Positions 33,835 to 43,482 are shown, counted from the first letter of the stretch. The stretch is DNA of 64,000 nucleotides from JAAFHB01 sp942493325 (GCA_942493325.1 OW818689.1:1426001-1490000), one strand, 5' to 3'. The notes: a model not told the origin generated them from the letters alone. Numbers and translations are program-made.

Positions 33835-35106
33835 TTATAGAATCATTCCTGCGCCAACCACATTATTGGTTGCTTCATCAATCAGGATCAGGCTGCCGGT
33901 ATCGCGGTTTTTCTTGTAGGGATCGAAGAACAGCGGTTTGGTAGTTTTTATGGTGATTTGCGCAATTTCGTTTAATCCAACACTCAAATCATCGTAAATC
34001 TCTTCAGTTGTATTGATATTCACCTTGTATTTCACCTCAGTTACAATACAACGCAACTCGTTTGAATTGTGTTTCACCTGGTATTTTCCCCGTAAAACCA
34101 TCGGTTTTTCGCTAAGCCAGCAGATCATTAAACTGATCTCCTGCGACTGTTGTGGCTGATTCGTGGCATCGACAATCATCGATCCCCTGCTTACATCAAT
34201 TTCGTCCTTTAACCGTAAGGTAACCGATTGTGGCGGGAAGGCATATTCAAGGCTTTGAGCAGCAAAATCGATCGCCTCTATCTTCGTCTTTAGTCCTCCG
34301 GGTAATACTACAACATCCTGCCCTACCCTGAAAACACCGCTGGCAACACGGCCCGCATAACCACGATAATCGTGATATTCGTCAGATATTGGGCGGATTA
34401 CGTATTGCACCGGGAAGCGGGGATCGTTAAGATTCCAGTCTTCTCCGACGGGCAGTTTTTCGAGTAATCCCAGGAACGTATCCCCGGTATACCAGTCCAT
34501 ATTTGTCGAATTGTCAACCACATTATCTCCCAGTTTGGCACTTATCGGCAGAAAATGAAGATCCTGATTGCCAAGCCGCCCGGCTACCTGGATGAAATCG
34601 GCTTTGATTCGTTCAAAAACATCCTGTCTGAAATCAACAAGGTCCATTTTATTCACACAAACAAGCACATGCGGAATATTGAGTAAAGCAGCAATATATG
34701 CATGACGTCGCGTTTGTTCGATCACTCCGTTGCGGGCATCAATGAGGATTACAGCAGCATTTGAAGTTGAAGCTCCGGTGACCATGTTGCGTGTATACTG
34801 GATATGACCCGGAGTGTCGGCAATGATAAATTTTCGTTTGGGGGTTGCAAAATAGCGGTAAGCCACATCAATTGTTATTCCCTGTTCGCGTTCGGCCCGA
34901 AGTCCGTCGGTAAGCAAAGCAAGATTAACCTCTTCCCCTCCCCGACTGATACTGGCCTGTTCCAACGCCTCCATCTGGTCTTCAAATATGGCTTTACTGT
35001 CATATAACAACCTGCCAATCAATGTACTCTTTCCATCATCCACACTACCTGCAGTTGTAAACCGCAGCAATTCCATATCGAGATATCCGTGTTCTTTTCC
35101 AGACAT
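33835..35106 (-). CDS. cysN: Sulfate adenylyltransferase subunit 1 (GTPase)
   Basis: The 423-residue protein is the regulatory GTPase of ATP sulfurylase, which makes adenosine 5'-phosphosulfate for sulfate assimilation. GTP motifs are clear: SVDDGKSTLIGRLL (G1), DTPGHIQYTRN (G3) and NKMD (G4). EF-Tu-like beta-barrel domains follow. No fused CysC (APS kinase) domain is present. It lies 74 bp downstream of cysD in one operon. No reductase genes (cysH, cysI) are in the window. Confidence 0.97.
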   Translation of the reverse strand: MSGKEHGYLDMELLRFTTAGSVDDGKSTLIGRLLYDSKAIFEDQMEALEQASISRGGEEVNLALLTDGLRAEREQGITIDVAYRYFATPKRKFIIADTPGHIQYTRNMVTGASTSNAAVILIDARNGVIEQTRRHAYIAALLNIPHVLVCVNKMDLVDFRQDVFERIKADFIQVAGRLGNQDLHFLPISAKLGDNVVDNSTNMDWYTGDTFLGLLEKLPVGEDWNLNDPRFPVQYVIRPISDEYHDYRGYAGRVASGVFRVGQDVVVLPGGLKTKIEAIDFAAQSLEYAFPPQSVTLRLKDEIDVSRGSMIVDATNQPQQSQEISLMICWLSEKPMVLRGKYQVKHNSNELRCIVTEVKYKVNINTTEEIYDDLSVGLNEIAQITIKTTKPLFFDPYKKNRDTGSLILIDEATNNVVGAGMIL

Positions 35107-35180
35107 AATTTGCTATGTAAAATTTTCCTATTTGATTTTTACGACCATTTGAGGTGATTAGGCCATTGTCTTGTGATCGG

Positions 35181-36086
35181 TCAGAAATATCCTTCCCGCT
35201 TGCGGTCTTCCATTGCCGCTTCCGATCTTTTATCGTCGGCACGGCCACCCCTTTCAGTAATCCTGCTGGCCGCTACTTCCTGAATGATATCTTCAAGCGT
35301 GTTAGCCTCCGACAGGGTTACACCCGTGCAGGTAATGTCGCCAATAGTCCGGCAACGGACATCCCTTAGTTCAACTTTTTCGTTGGGTTTAAGCTGCATA
35401 AAAGGTGCAGTCGCCATCCAGGCACCATCGCGGCAGAATACTTCTCTTTTATGGGTAAAATATAAACTTGGCATCTCGATATTCTCCATCAGGATATATT
35501 GCCAGACATCCATTTCGGTCCAGTTGCTGATCGGAAACACACGAAAATGTTCGCCCATGTGTTTTGCCCCGCAAAACAGATTCCAGAGTTCAGGTCGTTG
35601 GTTTTTAGGATCCCACTGTCCAAATTCATCACGATGTGAGAAAAAACGCTCTTTGGCCCTGGCTTTCTCTTCGTCGCGACGTCCGCCACCCATGGCACAA
35701 TCAAATTTCATTTCTTCCAGGGCATCGAGAAGGGTAACGGTCTGAAGAACATTACGGCTCGCATTCAGTCCCTTTTCTTCAACTGCACGACCTTCATTGA
35801 TTGAATCCTGTACATATTTAACAATCAGTCGTGTACCTGTACTTGCGGCAAGATCGTCACGGTATTTGATCGTCTCTTCGAAGTTGTGTCCTGTATCGAT
35901 ATGCATCAACGGAAAAGGAACTTTCAACGGGTGGAAAGCCTTTCTGGCCAGGTGAAACATTACAATTGAATCTTTCCCTCCCGAAAAAAGCATCACCGGT
36001 CTCTCGAACTGAGCGACTACTTCACGTATTACAAAAATTGATTCAGCCTCAAGCTCACGTAAATGATTTATTTTATAATGCTCCAT
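35181..36086 (-). CDS. cysD: Sulfate adenylyltransferase subunit 2
   Basis: The 301-residue catalytic subunit of ATP sulfurylase has the PP-loop SGGKDSIVMFHLA (near residues 35-47). Family segments MHIDTGHNFEE, GGGRRDEEKARAKER and FPISNWTEMDVWQYI are also present. Together with CysN it activates sulfate using ATP, driven by GTP hydrolysis. It is first in the cysDN operon. The 172-bp upstream gap includes an imperfect hairpin (CCCGAAT/ATCCGGG on the minus strand), which could be part of its leader. Confidence 0.97.
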   Translation of the reverse strand: MEHYKINHLRELEAESIFVIREVVAQFERPVMLFSGGKDSIVMFHLARKAFHPLKVPFPLMHIDTGHNFEETIKYRDDLAASTGTRLIVKYVQDSINEGRAVEEKGLNASRNVLQTVTLLDALEEMKFDCAMGGGRRDEEKARAKERFFSHRDEFGQWDPKNQRPELWNLFCGAKHMGEHFRVFPISNWTEMDVWQYILMENIEMPSLYFTHKREVFCRDGAWMATAPFMQLKPNEKVELRDVRCRTIGDITCTGVTLSEANTLEDIIQEVAASRITERGGRADDKRSEAAMEDRKREGYF

Positions 36087-36258
36087 ATTTCAAATGAAAT
36101 TCACAAAATTACAGCCTGTTTTTATCCCGGATACATTTATTCGGGTCTTTGCATAAACAGGATACAAAAATAGTCAATCCGTTCAAATTTCCAGTCATCG
36201 GAGTTGCTACAAAATCAAATTCGGTAATTAACGACAGTGATAGCGGAAGTTTCGCCAA

Positions 36259-38316
36259 CTATAATGACGAATTTTTGGGCAAGTTAAAATAGAATGTACT
36301 TCCTGCACCTTCGATGCTTTTAACCCGCAGTTTTCCACCGTGTTTTTCGATAAAATCCTTACAGATAGTCAGTCCCAGCCCTGTACTGTATTCTCCCTCT
36401 GTCCCTTTGCGCTTCATATTGATCTCAAGGCGGAAAAGATTATCAACAATTTTACTGTTCATCCCAATGCCTGTATCTTCAACGGATATTTCAACGGAAT
36501 TGTCCGGTAACAATTTTGCAGCGACAGTGATGGACCCTCTTTTCGGTGTAAACTTAACCGCATTTGACAATAAATTCCGGATGATTCCTTCGAGCATATT
36601 TCCATCCGCAAAAACTTCCATACCCTCGGGAATATCAAGGTATATTTCTATTTCTTTGTTTTTTGCGGATTCCATTACCAGCATCAAACCGGCTGAAACT
36701 TTTGGCAACAAAATGCAGGTTTCCGGAGTAAAAGGGGTTAACCCTCTTTGCATGCATGACCATTCCAAAAGATTTCCCAGTAACCGGTATAGATTGGTGG
36801 CCGAACTCCTTAAAAGGAAGGCCATCTTCTGTATCTCGTCCAGAGTCATTCTGGGTAATCCTTCTGCCATTAATTCAGTAAGACCTAAAAAACCACTGAA
36901 TGGGTTCCGCAGGTCGTGTGCAATAATGGAAAAAAATTTATCTTTTTCAGCATTGATTATCTGAAGTTCCTTATTTTTTAGATTTAATTCGGACTCAACC
37001 CGTTTGCGTTCTGAAATATCGCGTACAATTCCCCAGATTCCTGTTGGTTGATCGTAATCGTCCTTAAGCAGAAATAACCTGATTTCCAGCGGAAAGATAG
37101 TGCCATCTTTTCGAATATACTCTTTTTCATACAATTGTGAATATCCCTGTTTCAGAACCTGATTTGCAAGTATGTCATTTTCAAGGTCAGACCATTTATC
37201 AGGGGTCAGATCGCGGAAAGTAAATGTGAGCAATTCATCCTCCGAATATCCAAGCATTTTTTGAAATGAGCTATTCGAGTTAACAAGTCTTCCTGACATA
37301 TCGACAAAGCCCACGGCATCCATAATTGACTCATAAAGCTGCCTGTATTTTTTCTCGCTCAACCGTAGTGTCTCTTCAGCCAGTTTTTGCGCGGTTATAT
37401 CAATTGCGACTCCTGTCCATCGTGTATTTCCATTTTCGAGTTTTCGTGGACCCGATTCAAATCTTATCCATTTTATGAAAGTTCCGAACAACAATCTCCC
37501 CTCCCATAAATAAGGCTTCTGAGTTTGCCGGGCCAACTCGTTCGAAATTATAAAACTTTGTTTATCATCCGGATGAAGCCTTTCAAAAATTACATCAATC
37601 AAATTTGTCATTGTCGGATTATGTTCAATCTCAAAGAGTTCACAAAAGCGATCATTTACATATTCCATCGCAATTGATTCGATAATTGATTTGCCGTTTC
37701 CTTTCTTTTCAACGATAAGACGATAAATTACTGCAATCTGATTAGCAACAAGATCGGAATACAATTCCTTACTCTCAATAAGTGCGACTTCGGCTGCTTT
37801 ATATTCAGTAATATCAACTGCCGTTATCAGACAAAATTCCTGGTTTACAGAAATGATGCCGCTCAGGTGAACATTCATTCTTTTATTGCCTGAAGCGCAA
37901 ATAATTACTTCACAGGATGCTTTACTGTAATTATTAAATATTTTCCGGAGAAAGTGATTGAATACCGGTTTTGTATTTTCCGATACAAAAAAGCCGAACA
38001 TACTGTTTTTTAAATGTGAACCAGCTCTGCACAGCATTTGCGATCCACTGATGTTCGACTCCATGATTTCACCTTCCTGCGAAAGCGTAAAATATCCCGA
38101 AGGTGATAAATCATAAAGTGCAGCATATTTCTCTTTTGCAAGGTCAGCCTGTTCTTTTGCAAGACGAAGTTCTGCATTCTGAAGTGTGAGCTCCTGTATA
38201 AGTTTTACCATTTCGGTTTCAGAAAGCTGCAAATCGGTTAATGAAGGCCCGCTTATCAGCAATTCTTCACCTTTATTACAATTTGTAGCGCATGCAGAAT
38301 CATTAACATTGGTCAT
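36259..38316 (-). CDS. Soluble multi-PAS sensor histidine kinase
   Basis: The 685-residue protein has no membrane segments. After a short N-terminal coiled region (about 30-62) come three PAS/PAC units (roughly 62-170, 182-310 and 320-440), with PAC signatures such as WTGVAIDITAQK and GIWGIVRDISERKR. A HisKA domain carries H467 (FFSIIAHDLRNPFSG). The HATPase has IIRNLLSNAVKFTP, EDTGIGM and STGLGLTICKDFIEKHGGKL. It senses a cytoplasmic cue, and no response regulator is adjacent. It probably signals to a distant partner. The six cysteines in the first 160 residues are unremarkable. Confidence 0.93.
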   Translation of the reverse strand: MTNVNDSACATNCNKGEELLISGPSLTDLQLSETEMVKLIQELTLQNAELRLAKEQADLAKEKYAALYDLSPSGYFTLSQEGEIMESNISGSQMLCRAGSHLKNSMFGFFVSENTKPVFNHFLRKIFNNYSKASCEVIICASGNKRMNVHLSGIISVNQEFCLITAVDITEYKAAEVALIESKELYSDLVANQIAVIYRLIVEKKGNGKSIIESIAMEYVNDRFCELFEIEHNPTMTNLIDVIFERLHPDDKQSFIISNELARQTQKPYLWEGRLLFGTFIKWIRFESGPRKLENGNTRWTGVAIDITAQKLAEETLRLSEKKYRQLYESIMDAVGFVDMSGRLVNSNSSFQKMLGYSEDELLTFTFRDLTPDKWSDLENDILANQVLKQGYSQLYEKEYIRKDGTIFPLEIRLFLLKDDYDQPTGIWGIVRDISERKRVESELNLKNKELQIINAEKDKFFSIIAHDLRNPFSGFLGLTELMAEGLPRMTLDEIQKMAFLLRSSATNLYRLLGNLLEWSCMQRGLTPFTPETCILLPKVSAGLMLVMESAKNKEIEIYLDIPEGMEVFADGNMLEGIIRNLLSNAVKFTPKRGSITVAAKLLPDNSVEISVEDTGIGMNSKIVDNLFRLEINMKRKGTEGEYSTGLGLTICKDFIEKHGGKLRVKSIEGAGSTFYFNLPKNSSL

Positions 38317-38483
38317 GGTTGATAGATTGCCCGTTAGTATATTAGAATGGTAAGATCAAGTAAGTCCATTAAATCCCGGATCAGACAAATGTAAAGATAT
38401 ATATTTCGGTTTTACTTTATATTTAATATAAATTGTACTCAATTCAATATTAATTTTTCTCATTTCTTAAATCGTTTTTAGCA

Positions 38484-38513
38484 TAAAAAAACCGGCTTAA
38501 ACCGGTTTTTTTA
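38484..38513 (-). terminator. Terminator of the etfBA-acd operon
   Basis: AAAAAACCGG and CCGGTTTTTT form a perfect 10-bp stem with a 6-nt loop just after the acyl-CoA dehydrogenase stop codon. A/T runs on both sides allow bidirectional use. Confidence 0.85.
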
Positions 38514-38517
38514 ATTT

Positions 38518-40221
38518 TTAGTATTTATAGTTTCCTATATCTTCAAGCGAGGAGGCTCTTATAAATTCGCCCCTGGCTTTAACTTCGCCCTTGGCCATAA
38601 TATTAAAAACCTGTGCCGACCGGAAATATTCCATATCGCGGTTAGCATCCAGAACAAGGAGGTAACTCATGATAATATAACCGGCCATTTCGACCAGGCG
38701 TCGTGCATGAAAATCGATGTATTCGTTATCACCAACGTTGATTACGTTCTGCGCAGCTTCGTCATAATCCTGTGTCAAAGAAATCAATATCCTGCGGAAT
38801 TTTTCAAGTTCCGGTCTCACATTTATCTTTTCGTAAGCGTGGATTTGTTTAAGATAACCACCCGTTGTAACTCCCCTGATTGCGGCTACCACCTGTAACT
38901 GGGTAGTTCCTTCATAAATTGAGGTGATCCTGGCATCACGGTAGATCCGTTCAACGGCATAATCTTTCATAAAGCCTGATCCGCCATGGATCTGGATCGC
39001 ATCATAGGCATTCTGATTACAAAACTCCGAGGTAATTCCTTTTGCCAGTGGTGTAAACAGGTCTGACAAGTGCTGAAACGCTTTCATTTCATCACGCTCG
39101 GCAGGAGTCAGTTTCCGCTCCTCTGAGATATGCTGGTAAGTTTTATAGACATCAACAAACCTTGATGTTTCGTAAAGTAAAGTCCGGGAAGCATCGAGTT
39201 TAGCTTTCATGACTGAAAGCATTTCGTACACTGCAGGAAATTTTATAATGACTTTACCAAACTGGGCACGCTCTTTTGCATACTGTAATGCCTCGCGATA
39301 CGCGGCTTCTGAAATACCGACTGATTGCGCGGCGATTCCAAGTCTTGCACCATTCATCAACGCCATTACATATTTGATCAGGCCCATTTTCCGGCTGCCG
39401 ATCAGTTCTCCGGGTGCGTCCTTAAAGACCAGTTCACAGGTCGGAGAACCGATGATACCCATCTTGTGCTCAATCCGCCTGACAGTAACTCCACCGAGGC
39501 GTTTGTCATAAACATACATCGACAAGCCACGGCCATCGCGGGTACCCTCTTCGGAACGGGCCAATACCAGTGCGATGTCGCCATCCCCGTTGGTAATAAA
39601 CCGTTTAACACCATTGAGTAACCAGGTTTTCTTTTCTTCCGACCAGGTAGCCTTAAGCTGCACTGCCTGTAAATCGGATCCGGCATCAGGTTCAGTAAGA
39701 TCCATAGCCATCGTTTCACCGTTAACAACGCGTGTGAGCCATCTTTCTTTCTGCTCCTCGGAGGCAAATTCATTTAAAGTCTCGGCACAATCCTGCAGGC
39801 CCCAGATGTTTACAAATCCGGCATCCGCACGTGAAACGATATCGGCTGCCATGATATAGGGAACGATCGGAAAATTCAGCCCGCCAAATCGTCTTGGCAG
39901 GGTAATTCCAAGTAAACCGGCTTTAATCAGTGCATCAAGATTTTCCTGGGTACCACGGGCGTAGATGACACGTCCGTCGACTACCTGCGGGCCTTCGGCG
40001 TCAATTGATTCAGCATTGGGGGCAATAATATCGCCACTGATTTCACCTACCACCTCCAGCACGCGCTCGTAACTATCCATTGCATCCTCAAAATCAATCG
40101 GGGCATAATCAAAGCTGGATTTGTCGGCGAAATTACGTTCCTTCATCATTACCAGCTTCTGCATCAGCGGATGAGTCAGGTGGAATTTTAAGTCTCTGTT
40201 ATCGTTATATAAATTTGCCAT
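38518..40221 (-). CDS. Acyl-CoA dehydrogenase
   Basis: The 567-residue flavoprotein oxidises acyl-CoA to enoyl-CoA. Family landmarks are AMDLTEPDAGSDLQAVQLKA, RFITNGDGDIALVLAR, the AAYREALQYAKERAQFGKVI helix and NQNAYDAIQIHGGSGFMKDYAVERIYRDARITSIYEGTTQLQVVA near residues 415-460, which contains the catalytic-Glu region (YEGTTQ). It is longer than classical 380-residue enzymes, as in the group with a C-terminal helical extension. It is the last gene of an operon with etfB and etfA, which supply its electron acceptor. Confidence 0.95.
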   Translation of the reverse strand: MANLYNDNRDLKFHLTHPLMQKLVMMKERNFADKSSFDYAPIDFEDAMDSYERVLEVVGEISGDIIAPNAESIDAEGPQVVDGRVIYARGTQENLDALIKAGLLGITLPRRFGGLNFPIVPYIMAADIVSRADAGFVNIWGLQDCAETLNEFASEEQKERWLTRVVNGETMAMDLTEPDAGSDLQAVQLKATWSEEKKTWLLNGVKRFITNGDGDIALVLARSEEGTRDGRGLSMYVYDKRLGGVTVRRIEHKMGIIGSPTCELVFKDAPGELIGSRKMGLIKYVMALMNGARLGIAAQSVGISEAAYREALQYAKERAQFGKVIIKFPAVYEMLSVMKAKLDASRTLLYETSRFVDVYKTYQHISEERKLTPAERDEMKAFQHLSDLFTPLAKGITSEFCNQNAYDAIQIHGGSGFMKDYAVERIYRDARITSIYEGTTQLQVVAAIRGVTTGGYLKQIHAYEKINVRPELEKFRRILISLTQDYDEAAQNVINVGDNEYIDFHARRLVEMAGYIIMSYLLVLDANRDMEYFRSAQVFNIMAKGEVKARGEFIRASSLEDIGNYKY

Positions 40222-40257
40222 TTCTCGTTTAATTTTTTGATATAAACCGGTTACGAT

Positions 40258-41277
40258 TTACTTCGTATTTAATTTATAATACTTAATCATTTTTGGAATT
40301 ATGTCCGCAATATCACCGGTAATAACATAATCGGCCAAAGAGTTCAGCGGAGCATCCGGATCGGTATTAATTGAGATAATCTGTGCAGATTCTTCCATTC
40401 CGGCACGGTGCTGGACCTGGCCTGAAATGCCGCATGCAATGTACAATTTTGGCCGGACTGTAATACCTGTCTGTCCGATCTGTCTTTCGTGATCGGTATA
40501 ACCGGCATCGACAGCCGCACGGGAGGCGCCAACTTCACCCCCTAATACATCTGCGAGCTCATAAAGCAGCTTAAAATTTTCTTTCGATCCAACACCATAC
40601 CCTCCGGAAATAATGATCGAGGCACCCTTGATATTGATTTTCCGTTTTTCGAGATGACGTTCAATGACCTGAACAGCAAAATCGGTGTCAGAAACATATT
40701 TAGAAACTTCGAGATGTTTGACTTTACCCGGATAGGAAGGATTAAGAATTTCTTTTTTCATGACACCCTCGCGTACAGTGGCCATTTGCGGACGACAATC
40801 GGGATTGATAATCCACGCAATTATATTTCCTCCAAAAGCAGGGCGTATCTGGTACAACAGGTTTTTATAAATCTTTCCGGCTTTCTTATCTTCATGGTCG
40901 CCGATCTCGAGACTTGTACAGTCAGCAGTTAAGCCACTATGCAGGGCAGAGGAAACCCGGGGACCTAAATCGCGACCTATAGGAGTAGCTCCCATTAAGG
41001 CGATCTGTGGTTTTTCATCCTGGAATAATTTGATCAGGATGGCTGCATGCGGTGCAGTGGTATACGGCTCCAGACGTGGATCATCTACCATGTGCACAAC
41101 ATCGGTTCCGTAAGGGATAACCTGTTTTTCGACATCCTTAAGACCTGAACCAATAATAACAGCCTCGAGTCCGCATTTCAGCTCATTGGCCAGGCTACGA
41201 CCCTTGGTCAGAAGTTCGAGACTCACATCAGCAACGACACCTTCTTCAACTTCACAATAAACAAATATATTATTCAT
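40258..41277 (-). CDS. etfA: Electron transfer flavoprotein alpha subunit
   Basis: The 339-residue protein has the N-terminal ETF domain and the C-terminal FAD-binding domain, with GGYGVGSKENFKLLYELADVLGGEVGASRAAVDAGY, QIGQTGITVRPKLYIACGISGQVQHRAGM and INTDPDAPLNSLADYVITGD. It carries electrons from the acyl-CoA dehydrogenase encoded 36 bp downstream. Its partner EtfB is encoded 36 bp upstream. The gene order etfB-etfA-acd is common in Bacteroidota fatty-acid or branched-chain acid oxidation. Confidence 0.97.
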   Translation of the reverse strand: MNNIFVYCEVEEGVVADVSLELLTKGRSLANELKCGLEAVIIGSGLKDVEKQVIPYGTDVVHMVDDPRLEPYTTAPHAAILIKLFQDEKPQIALMGATPIGRDLGPRVSSALHSGLTADCTSLEIGDHEDKKAGKIYKNLLYQIRPAFGGNIIAWIINPDCRPQMATVREGVMKKEILNPSYPGKVKHLEVSKYVSDTDFAVQVIERHLEKRKINIKGASIIISGGYGVGSKENFKLLYELADVLGGEVGASRAAVDAGYTDHERQIGQTGITVRPKLYIACGISGQVQHRAGMEESAQIISINTDPDAPLNSLADYVITGDIADIIPKMIKYYKLNTK

Positions 41278-41313
41278 CCTTCGATTATTTTTGTAACTGT
41301 AAAAAATTAACTA

Positions 41314-42189
41314 CTAACCAATTACGTGGCTATCGATTAATTCCTTCATCATATCATTTATACCTTCGTCGGCAGCAGTTAATCTTTTGGCATCTTTTGC
41401 CTGTAAGATTACGTTTTCGATCCGTTTTACCTTGGTTGGTGAACCGGCCAGACCCAGTTGCCCGGGTTCCGATTTAATTTCACTTACCGTCATTTCCTGA
41501 ATATTCAGGAAAGGGCGTGAATCATAAAGATACAGGTAGTCTTCGGTTGCTTCCTGGCGTTCGGTGACCGTACGGGCATGTTTATATTTCATCAGCAATT
41601 TGGCATTCCTTGAACGGCAGTCGGGGGCTGTATTATTAACTGTCAACAGAAGTGGCAGTGGCGCTTTCACGGTTTCAACACCATTATCAAGCCTGCGACG
41701 CACAATCATCTGTGCTTTTTCGACTTTAATCACCGCTTCGACATAAGTTACCTGGAACAAGCCCAGTTTTTCAGCAACCTGAGGTCCAACCTGGGCAGTA
41801 TCGCCATCGATTGCCTGACGACCAGCCACAATCAGGTCAAATCCGCCCATTTCCCTGATTGCCTGAGATAAAGCATAGGAGGTAGCCAGGGTGTCAGAAC
41901 CGGCAAACGCTCTGTCGGTCAATAAGACACCACCATCAGCTCCGCGATATAAGCCTTCCCGGATGATTTCGGCAGCCCGCCCGGGACCCATGGTTAAAAT
42001 TGTAACCGTTGTACCAGGAACCTCATCTTTCACACGCAGCGCAAGCTCAAGTGCATTGAGATCCTCCGGATTAAAAATTGCAGGAAGAACGGCCCTGTTC
42101 ACAGTTCCATCTGCTTTCATGGCATCTTTCCCGACATTTCGTGTATCAGGAACCTGCTTGGCAAGTACAATAATTCTTAAACCCTTCAT
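41314..42189 (-). CDS. etfB: Electron transfer flavoprotein beta subunit
   Basis: The 291-residue protein shows the EtfB fold: LRIIVLAKQVPDTRNV, NPEDLNALELALRVKDE, AGRQAIDGDTAQVGPQVAEKLG and the ETF beta signature region VKAPLPLLLTVNN. It forms a heterodimer with EtfA. It is the first gene of the operon and has an approximately 140-nt structured 5' leader and a good promoter. Confidence 0.97.
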   Translation of the reverse strand: MKGLRIIVLAKQVPDTRNVGKDAMKADGTVNRAVLPAIFNPEDLNALELALRVKDEVPGTTVTILTMGPGRAAEIIREGLYRGADGGVLLTDRAFAGSDTLATSYALSQAIREMGGFDLIVAGRQAIDGDTAQVGPQVAEKLGLFQVTYVEAVIKVEKAQMIVRRRLDNGVETVKAPLPLLLTVNNTAPDCRSRNAKLLMKYKHARTVTERQEATEDYLYLYDSRPFLNIQEMTVSEIKSEPGQLGLAGSPTKVKRIENVILQAKDAKRLTAADEGINDMMKELIDSHVIG

Positions 42190-42338
42190 AATTATTCTAT
42201 ATGATTTTGAATCTTTAACGTAAAAATAAACGATTTCAGTCCCGCAAGTGAAATATTCCGCTCCGATCGCCCGGAAAAACCCTCATTAATTCATATTTCG
42301 TTTGGTCCCGCACGGTCGGGATAAGGGTTTTCGGACGG
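42190..42338 (-). promoter_or_regulatory. Structured 5' leader of the etfBA-acd operon
   Basis: The predicted transcript starts near 42332. An outer stem pairs AAAACCCT with AGGGTTTT across about 45 nt, extended by CCG/CGG with small bulges. Inside it lies TCCCG-ACCGTG-CGGGA. No T-run follows, and about 80 nt of leader remain before the etfB ATG. It is a candidate regulatory leader with no recognised riboswitch class. Confidence 0.35.
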
Positions 42339-42369
42339 CAAATATAAAACTTCAATCAATGATGACCAA
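42339..42369 (-). promoter_or_regulatory. Promoter of the etfBA-acd operon
   Basis: On the minus strand an exact TATATTTG -7 box lies at 42339-42346. A TTG -33 element is at 42367-42369, with a 20-bp spacer. The bases from the -7 box onward, ATTTGCCGTCCGAAA, are identical to those at the rpsU promoter. Confidence 0.6.
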
Positions 42370-42641
42370 CTCTGACGATTAGACACAATATTACTCAATC
42401 TGCAGCGAAAAGCAGCAAAACCGGTAAAATTAGCGTACTAACACCCAAGAAAGTCAAACCACTCAACACATTAGAACAATTGTCCGAATTATTCGAAAAC
42501 CAGATCGCACTTATTGACCCTAATAATTTAGAACGATTATTGAAAAAAGGGTGCTCTTTTTGATTGAAATCGAATAATATCGATGAATCTGCATTCGAAG
42601 ATCTAGAAGATCTAACAGAAGTTGATTTCAAATCGAAATAA
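42366..42641 (+). pseudogene. Decayed small protein gene
   Basis: One plus frame reads protein-like for 91 codons but has no start codon and an in-frame TGA at 42561-42563. The first part includes ISVLTPKKVKPLNTLEQLSELFENQ and IALIDPNNLERLL; the part after the TGA is acidic (DESAFEDLEDLTEVDF) and ends in TAA. Two ATGs at 42359 and 42362 sit one base out of frame. This looks like a frameshifted and nonsense-mutated copy of a short protein of about 90 residues. I do not recognise the family. Confidence 0.4.
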
Positions 42642-42689
42642 AAATGTTCGTAATTTCAACGAATAGAACAAAAATTGAAACTGATATTA

Positions 42690-42851
42690 GTGTTCTAATT
42701 TTTATCTGTGTTTGTCTTTCTCAATTAATTGAACACTGATAACACAGATTGAATCGATTTTCACGGATTTTATTATCCACATTTATCTCCCGATTCTCGG
42801 GACAGGTCGTGCTCATCTGTATTATCCGTGTCATCCGTGTTCTAATTTTTA
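42690..42851. repeat. Short interspersed repeats of the ATCTGTG/ATCCGTG type
   Basis: GTGTTCTAATTTTTA occurs twice (42690-42704 and 42837-42851). ATCTGTGTT (42704-42712) and AACACAGAT (42741-42749) are inverted. Tandem-like ATCCGTGTC units precede the second direct repeat. No coding frame is visible between 42642 and 43032. Confidence 0.5.
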
Positions 42852-43032
42852 AGTGTGCTCATCATTAATGCGCCCCCGGCAGAAATTATAAATAGAAATT
42901 CCCCACCCATCACAGCGCTTTAAAAATATATGTTGTATAACATACCACTTAAAGACAACCATTTAACACTTTTTATAATCTGTAATATAATTTGGCTTAA
43001 TTTTAAAAAAATCATAAATCCAACCTAAAACC

Positions 43033-43482
43033 ATGAAAACAACTACTTTAATAATGGGTATGATTCTCCTGTTTCTTGTTTTCCTGGGTATAGCATGTGA
43101 AAAAGATGAACAGCTACCTCCCAACCAGGCCAAAGGCAAAATTATTGCTGTTACCGCAAGATGTTATGGCGAAATTATAGTAATAGAGGTTGAAAACCCG
43201 GAAGGAATTGGAGTCGAAGGAACTTTTACACTCATTGGAGAGGAAACAAATGGGATTACTTACAAAAATGCCATCGGTGTTCCATATTTTGAAAAAACAG
43301 GAATATCAGCCACTGTTCCCCAAGCTGTTGGAACCTGGTTGTATTTTGAATATCGGGAGTTAACGGAAGAAGAAGAAAAAGGTAATTTATTTAACACTGA
43401 AGATCCATTAATATGCCTAATGAATATTGGTCCCCCAACAGTAAAAAGAGTAATAATCACAAAAATTATCGATTTTAACTAA
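43033..43482 (+). CDS. Small lipoprotein, function unknown
   Basis: The 149-residue protein has a lipoprotein signal with C22 (FLGIACEKD). The mature part is a beta-rich domain of about 120 residues with two further cysteines (ARCYGEIIVIEVENPEG and DPLICLMNIG), which may form a disulfide. Nothing in the sequence points to a known domain. It is flanked by decayed DNA and a toxin-antitoxin pair, so it belongs to an accessory patch. Confidence 0.75.
   Translation: MKTTTLIMGMILLFLVFLGIACEKDEQLPPNQAKGKIIAVTARCYGEIIVIEVENPEGIGVEGTFTLIGEETNGITYKNAIGVPYFEKTGISATVPQAVGTWLYFEYRELTEEEEKGNLFNTEDPLICLMNIGPPTVKRVIITKIIDFN

Noticed and set aside
42561..42563. In-frame TGA as a selenocysteine codon
   Set aside because: The frame also lacks a start codon, the surrounding residues do not resemble a known selenoprotein, and no hairpin typical of a bacterial SECIS was seen just after it.
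42395..42631. 78-codon minus frame in the decayed patch
   Set aside because: It is the antisense of the more protein-like plus-strand pseudogene frame.
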